A DNA stretch of 64,000 bases, from NCBI GenBank assembly GCA_902465435.1, contig CABQNH010000002.1, positions 1-64,000 of the forward strand, written 5' to 3'. Position 1 is the stretch's first letter, and the number at the start of each line of letters is the position of its first letter. The position numbers and the translations under genes were made by a program. The DNA comes from an uncultured Eubacteriales bacterium (GTDB lineage: Bacteria; Bacillota; Clostridia; Oscillospirales; Oscillospiraceae). The notes under the pieces were generated by a model. That model saw only the letters and a list, made by a program, of their open reading frames with translations, was not told the DNA's origin and did not search any database. Below, piece by piece: positions 61,801-64,000 of this stretch.

Positions 61801-64000
61801 GGCCTTGACCGACTTCGTGAAGGCGTTGGCCGAGCCTTTTGTGACCGTGATGCCCTCGGAGGCGAGGTTGCCGTTATCGGCCGTGAAAGCGCGGTTGTCC
61901 TCCGTACCCGAGATGGTCACGGTCGGCTCGAGCGAGGTCGTGCCCTGCGGGCAGTCCGCGTCGGGCGACTTGCTGCCGATAAAGGTTGAATAATAGATCG
62001 GCGGGATCGCCTGCCCGACGGTAACGCCAACGAGCTTCCAGACCAGCGTCGTCTCGCCGGTCTCAGCGTTGACAGACACGTCCGTTTGCAGTTCCGTACC
62101 GCCCGTGACCGTGCCGCGCATGCCGCCGTTGGCGCTGCTCTGGGTGTAAGTTCCGCCGAAATAGGACGAGCCTTCGATATAGCTCAGATACTTCGGCAGC
62201 GTGACGGTGATCGTCAGATCGGTGGTCTTTTCGGGCGAGCCCTGGTTCTTGTCAAAGCTCGTCGTCGGCTGCACGATAAAATCCGCCTCGCGCTGCGAGC
62301 GGTCGAGCGCGTAGGTCTCCTTCTCCTGCCCGTTGACGCGCTGCGCCTCGACCATGGAGACGCCGGTCTTATAGCCGACAATGAGCATCGTGTCGCCCCA
62401 GTGACCCCAGTCGGAGTTGTGCGGATGCAGTACATGCGCTTCGTCGTAAGTCGCAGGCACATACTGCGTGTGCGCCGGAACGCCCGCGCTGTTGTTCGCG
62501 GGAATGTTGCCGCTGTTGAGCCATTCCGTCTCGCCCTTAGTGTTGGTGAACTTGTTCTCCGTCAGGAGCGTGGCGCGGTTGGCCAGATAGGTCTCCCAGC
62601 TCGGGGTGGTGTAGGTGCCGTCCTCGCCCGGCGTGACGGAGGCCGCGACCTCCGCAACCGCGCTGTTCGCGCTCATGGCCTTCGTCCAGACGCGGGAGGT
62701 CGAGACGATGCTGTAGGTCTTGTTCGTCTGTGCCGTGTCGCGCACCTTCGCGCGCACGAGGCCGCCGTAGTTCGGCTTCTGGTCGATTAGCAGACCCGGG
62801 CCCTGGATGTACATCAGCACGGCGACGCAGGTCTTGCCGTCCTTTTGCAGCGCCTCAAGGGAGTCGTAATAGGCAAGCTGGTTCTCGGTCGCGTCGCGCA
62901 TTTCTTCAAAGCTGACCCAATCCGTGCCGTCCTGCTTCGCGCCGTAGCGCAGCGTCAGTGTGGCATCGGAGCGCTCCGCACCGTCGATAAAGTCCGGCAG
63001 ATAATCACCTGTCAGCTCATAGGCCTCCGCCGGGAAGCGTAGGAAGTTCGTTGCAAACCAGAGCTGGTTCTTTTCCTCGTTCCGGGAGTAATAGGTAAAG
63101 CCCGCGCGCAGATAAAACTCCGTGCCCGTCGTCGCAACGTCGTCACCGTGGCGCTGATTTTTCACGTTCACGCCCCAGTTGCTCGTCTTTTCCAGATCGG
63201 CATAATACACGCGGTTCTGCAGGCTGCCGGGCAGCGTCAGTTCCAGACCGGCCTCATAGACATCGTCGTCCAGAATCTGCTGACCGTCGTTCGTGCCCTC
63301 ACTGTCGCGAAATTCCGTCCCGCGGACCGTCGTGAGCGTCAGGTCGCTTGCCGTGGCGGTCGTATAGAACGCGCCCTGTCCGTAATCCTGAATGATCTCA
63401 TATTTTGCGCTGTCGGTCGTGTCGTTGTCCAGTCTGTTGAAAGGCTGCACAATCCAGAACTCGCCCGTCGAGAACACGCCGATGCCCTTGTCCGCGCCGT
63501 ATGCGCCGACGTTGCTGCTGCCGTCGCCGTCCATCGTCGGCATCTTGTCCACATCGATCTCATAGCCGCTGACTGTGACGAGAACCTCGCCCGTCGGCGC
63601 TCCATTCTCATCGAGCACCTGCTCCGCCGACCAGATGCCGCCGTTGAAGCAGCTGTTCTGCCTGCCACCGACATTATAAGGCGCACCCTTGACCACGGCG
63701 TTGTTATCGTCATAGAGCACGCGGCCGTCGCCGTTGGCAGCGCCATACTTCTGGACCATATTGCCGTCGACACTGTAAAGCAGCGGCATATAGCCCGCCT
63801 CGTCAGCCGCGACCGTCATCCCTGCCGTGTAGTCCGAGCCGGGGTTCGGCGTGTTGATCCGATAGTTGCTGCTCAGATTGAGCTTAAAGGTGATCGGACT
63901 GCCGTTCGGGATCTCGATGCCCTTGAACCCCTTGGCTGCCTGATTGTTATACAGCTCGATGCTCACAGCAAGATTCATCATGCGGCCGGGGACGAGCTTA
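52891..64000 (-). CDS. Giant modular extracellular-type protein (N terminus outside the window)
   Basis: More than 3,700 codons; the frame is open to the window edge (residues K-L-V-P-G-R precede the first Met), so the N terminus is missing. From N to C: adhesin-like beta domains (64000-61320); an SdrD_B-like SGMAWSDDDGDG segment (about 61310); three copies of a module with L-R-L-D-P (61230-60790, 60695-60285, 60185-59765); a second SdrB-like segment (59730-59470); two related modules ending LVDMLNYGAS / LLNDMMKYGDS (57910-57500, 57400-56990); two LamG-like domains (about 56900-55890); a GH99/WbsX-like catalytic domain (55843-54815, with STWNEYGEG); two more L-R-x-D-P modules (54712-54355, 53965-53510) around a copper-amine-oxidase-N-like stalk; and a CBM4/9-like end (53470-53010). 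No LPXTG is seen at the C terminus. Probably a secreted glycan-active surface protein. Confidence 0.85.
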   Translation of the reverse strand, partial: KLVPGRMMNLAVSIELYNNQAAKGFKGIEIPNGSPITFKLNLSSNYRINTPNPGSDYTAGMTVAADEAGYMPLLYSVDGNMVQKYGAANGDGRVLYDDNNAVVKGAPYNVGGRQNSCFNGGIWSAEQVLDENGAPTGEVLVTVSGYEIDVDKMPTMDGDGSSNVGAYGADKGIGVFSTGEFWIVQPFNRLDNDTTDSAKYEIIQDYGQGAFYTTATASDLTLTTVRGTEFRDSEGTNDGQQILDDDVYEAGLELTLPGSLQNRVYYADLEKTSNWGVNVKNQRHGDDVATTGTEFYLRAGFTYYSRNEEKNQLWFATNFLRFPAEAYELTGDYLPDFIDGAERSDATLTLRYGAKQDGTDWVSFEEMRDATENQLAYYDSLEALQKDGKTCVAVLMYIQGPGLLIDQKPNYGGLVRAKVRDTAQTNKTYSIVSTSRVWTKAMSANSAVAEVAASVTPGEDGTYTTPSWETYLANRATLLTENKFTNTKGETEWLNSGNIPANNSAGVPAHTQYVPATYDEAHVLHPHNSDWGHWGDTMLIVGYKTGVSMVEAQRVNGQEKETYALDRSQREADFIVQPTTSFDKNQGSPEKTTDLTITVTLPKYLSYIEGSSYFGGTYTQSSANGGMRGTVTGGTELQTDVSVNAETGETTLVWKLVGVTVGQAIPPIYYSTFIGSKSPDADCPQGTTSLEPTVTISGTEDNRAFTADNGNLASEGITVTKGSANAFTKSVKADTVEADGTVDYVIYSSNNATTPEQVYLLDTMPADGQNGSSFVGTYHVTAWKLDTTLCDAGKLAVYYTTDEQYRSATAATVPQTEAEGWTKASLGADGTITDMNGKRPAAWAIIGSLDSNKAINIELQIQLEPDLSAFKDNTTYINTISTGELQATAAATVVKRSISGMAWSDDDGDGEKNETVDTDNTSCAGTTFYTTGIAGKDDAILFLKPDYYKGIQTTELKQIKVVMSGSVNTEPIKLYFRTDDKQWIEANRFEINNPTLVKNGGEKIAQADTEYVFDLDANVNASWTGTITELRLDPLQGNNLSFNVKTITLVKADGTEQVMDFCTKGAYENYVIPSDSILPGVSYPTAEDYTLPQEAILSTKRPGATFTAADDGNGDIIFTFLETMYAGLSTSDLKAVRVVASGDPATKEPMKLYYAAGNQTELSEARVIWGSAVNWNEATYTFDLTSRSDWAGTINALRLDPLQGANLNVTLKTIMLDLADGTTRTFDLTVPGAWKSFLRVTNKQGEPVYTAETAEVTRDSVKVSLYRKGETGGTTFATGSASNDALLGFKEVMYQNLMTDDVKRVRIVMSGDSCGEHPPQLFYMSGSDGGFSGGKTLSLDSSLRLSKDMKEYVFELRDYSQWKLGEKLTGLRLDPLQAYNESFTIQSIAIELTDGSLRYFDFTTKDAYKNFVSPANLPTVSYAAADDTYVAVTDGNDQPVSTYLGKSVSAKNSGAVQNFTSGSYEFRDLSGGTYMVRMESGTTDLSQFDKATNAVSIYDTNGKLTAAELRDIKIPSTTKNYAAYGNDIGFYGKTTVVLNYDRKVTVDVRSFRAETPTVEVASAVDATVWSSKLERTDSKGRTVTFAEVGADGNVTITPYDLIYSKDNPDASVFYRISYPDGTSVIHEIAIKPADVIYYEESNDDLLTFTDGQRGKWYKVTGQYRHDITADGANYDANADGQYQNADSHTDDYDSKYSENENNLYFSAGTARMVNVTTEVKDASLSAAYPSVKFSFYGTGFELVSMGTPYGGVVNVQVYEGSIEDGKKPIYTRAVNTRYGIYYGEQEDGETAPPTEGREIDRLYQGTALVKDDLTYGMYTVVCTPMYSPYFDPYDVGSFDILVDGVRILNPIGAAPEYERTDFNDILTAKVSLFITEYGKTELSDKLEHGPKYEIHLAPEQSVAVAVTAKKDAVLRMGAQSFTGASGEFSVYSVQSFTDSGDKTPIAQQTLTGTEMHYPVYTASADGTQILLFKNTGTTHIALTSFEYLPETVTELRCQPEDTEAALDLANALLTPEDPSDSSGTGSLGISAASLTLSSDISINFYVPQENLEGIENPYLLCVKNLYDEKGNVTGTEEKKITLRAENNGRFVYTFDGVSAMEMGSIVTATMHGTKDGKDVSGKPVEYSVKTYAMNQLKRDTTPDKLKTLLVDMLNYGASAQTYWSYNTANLVNQDLTDEQAAFATQTEPTLTNNCTITDNTGTIHFDSVSLLLKEKVAIKYYLSPKGYTGKVSDLTMKVSYVDKNGDTQTETISGDKFTLTADGRYAVIFDKLNPTQLRTVCTAEIYDADGNKVSGTLTYSAESYAARKLSDPDAKLVRLLNDMMKYGDSTAKYFGISSAQVRKAHQAYEICYTYSMDQAKNLEGITSGWQVDNRAGLGKTSNADNGRLSDVSTEEHSRLLRYFNNETAGSFDFRFALSYHSGFAGNVMRLTAEDGSDTFYLITQDDGFYVKAKDGSLTALPATLEAVGNDLGNMLLRVIVDLDKGTSRIEIDGIDCGTHPLLGTSFRCLSFETTDESTNSTSLQGGYVEANYAIYENFTVPTRAIPTSFTNDNALSLVGESLRLAAGKETASSFEPLGGNVCFTLSTKPERNDQNTGWSLCAGDDAVVKLELKDGYLYANGQKIMKTKAGGALSETQERLQNNMWHLLRVEADMTTQKAIIKVHTSKVATVDFLMRTSYVDGIRIDNTKSAGFVDLDDIMVYNLVDYNIPEPQVVEDDYNIGINVCSLWENGSHWGWATISPHDDLKPVLGYYDENLTETADWEIKYMAEHGIDFQAFCWFASSSYTPLNPSAKHLDRAFVNAKYSDKMKFCLLWEAANGSVPSTVDAFKNYYVPYIIENYFTNPSYMTIDGKPVLAIFGASRLKSQFGNDAATVKGMFDYLREEARKVGFKGVIVLDCNGGETNIKDYGFDGWYAYNWGTNYTLQEDINNNLNKQKNVDAYTVPTISVGFNRIGWAQERFPMMSVSDFKAANEWVRDTYIPTYANTSKSGADGADHWQEKFAMISTWNEYGEGTYIMPSEGLHGFGYLDALREVYSGGGAHTDVKPTDEQKALITHNYPQDIRVLRQNGDYTGAQARSVKAYTTDFYQSTANLTVKGSGVYQTYPAGQSSDAIFAVKEEAFKDMDASQLLRVRVKASGIPKGEYMQLFYGTSKNGGVSEGNSICVYSTTDGEQEFVFELSSRSTWIGTVTAMRLDPVDANDVTFTIESVTFEYGGDYPAVYINGMKLGNKIQTETQNGVDYVPFEPGVSRINHLLSLYFEWSYETKTLTLYRNKHSYQFVTGKDYALVDGTTQVKLGGTVYQQDNIPMLPIEGLAKVLGLHCVKDGIDYRISTQEASCFETEADGIWTFNRSGDARGWTLAGGTMNFTDDTLVIDGTRTANNTYDPRLSMENLSLDCSKYTKIEVCVKWDITGSRSSDVMKIYYTTTEAKGLSEGKSVQVPIGKSSNGEFKTITFDMTKDKDNTGSWKGYVTQLRFDPFDDAGTTEIKYIRFVEAREETVLVEDDAEGTARFKTEPSYVEIVDEPADYTVYNKCYYVHNNDVQGQHWSTAHCQNVNYEAGKTYQIDFDVKIADSTIPDSGVILCNAVYKDPNSANTNNHIFARKTVSKNDGWVHYTATYTVNQITADGTVNEFTIYSDPTNGKTVNFYFDNVKITVVDDTNAAQSAVSNLDASTPASGTGAVYSAALPSPKPFAVPEKLSR

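Noticed and set aside
1..64000. CRISPR arrays, tRNA or rRNA genes, prophage or intact insertion sequences
   Set aside because: I saw no regularly spaced direct repeats, no tRNA T-loop/acceptor pattern outside genes, and no transposase, integrase or phage structural gene.

Overview
The window is about 57% GC and reads as a chromosomal piece of an anaerobic, endospore-forming Clostridia, most likely an Oscillospiraceae/Oscillospirales gut bacterium (inference). The reasons are a PolC-type replicase, the pyrH-frr-uppS-cdsA-dxr-rseP-ispG-polC gene order, dipicolinate synthase genes behind a sigma-K-like promoter, a heterodimeric Firmicutes-type ABC exporter, DUF4364 and DUF3786 proteins, and a large oxygen-sensitive iron-sulfur redox operon. 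I see no rRNA, tRNA, CRISPR array, prophage or intact transposase.

Layout. 1-10 kb: a repeat-rich leader, an AlkZ/YcaQ-like winged-helix glycosylase candidate, YbaK/EbsC, a heterodimeric ABC exporter (one site degenerate), a DUF3786 protein, oligoendopeptidase F and GlnRS. 10.4-21.3 kb: UMP kinase, ribosome recycling factor, undecaprenyl and CDP-diglyceride synthesis, two MEP isoprenoid steps, the RseP protease and PolC; a repeat element separates frr from uppS. 21.4-31 kb: uridine phosphorylase, DUF4364, dpaA-dpaB, an XRE-TPR regulator, YebC, Nif3, TrmK, DUF1858, a DUF2974 lipase-like protein and an acyl-ACP thioesterase with a structured leader. 31.1-35.2 kb: a five-gene operon of nucleobase permease, Tiki/EreA-like lipoprotein, two acetyltransferases and a phosphodiesterase.

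35.4-48.6 kb is one 13-gene operon. It holds an LDH-family dehydrogenase with the malate-type arginine, fumarase, HdrB-HdrC-HdrA, an MvhD/FlxD protein, three Flx-like subunits, a soluble fumarate-reductase-like pair (FrdB, FrdA) without membrane anchors, a group-B-like [FeFe] hydrogenase and a small ECF-S-like membrane protein. Together they encode oxaloacetate/malate to fumarate to succinate plus the parts of a flavin-based electron-bifurcating complex. My reading is a soluble NADH-, ferredoxin- and possibly H2-linked fumarate reduction system.

48.6-64 kb: a 1-kb gene-free stretch with a fold-back MITE-like element, then a leftward locus. It contains a giant modular extracellular-type protein (more than 3,700 residues, N terminus outside the window), an 80-residue Cys-containing peptide ending in Ser that starts 13 bases after it, and a 52-residue peptide. 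A separately promoted operon follows: lipoprotein, HPr-kinase-like protein and radical SAM/SPASM enzyme. This looks like an uncharacterised ribosomally synthesised, modified peptide (RiPP) system tied to a surface protein.

Noncoding features include a family of terminator-linked inverted repeats with a conserved tail (near 1, 375, 8430 and 11770), two copies of a roughly 190-bp composite element, a MITE-like element with a shrunken relative at 25.8 kb, and many well-formed sigma-A promoters with 17-base spacers.
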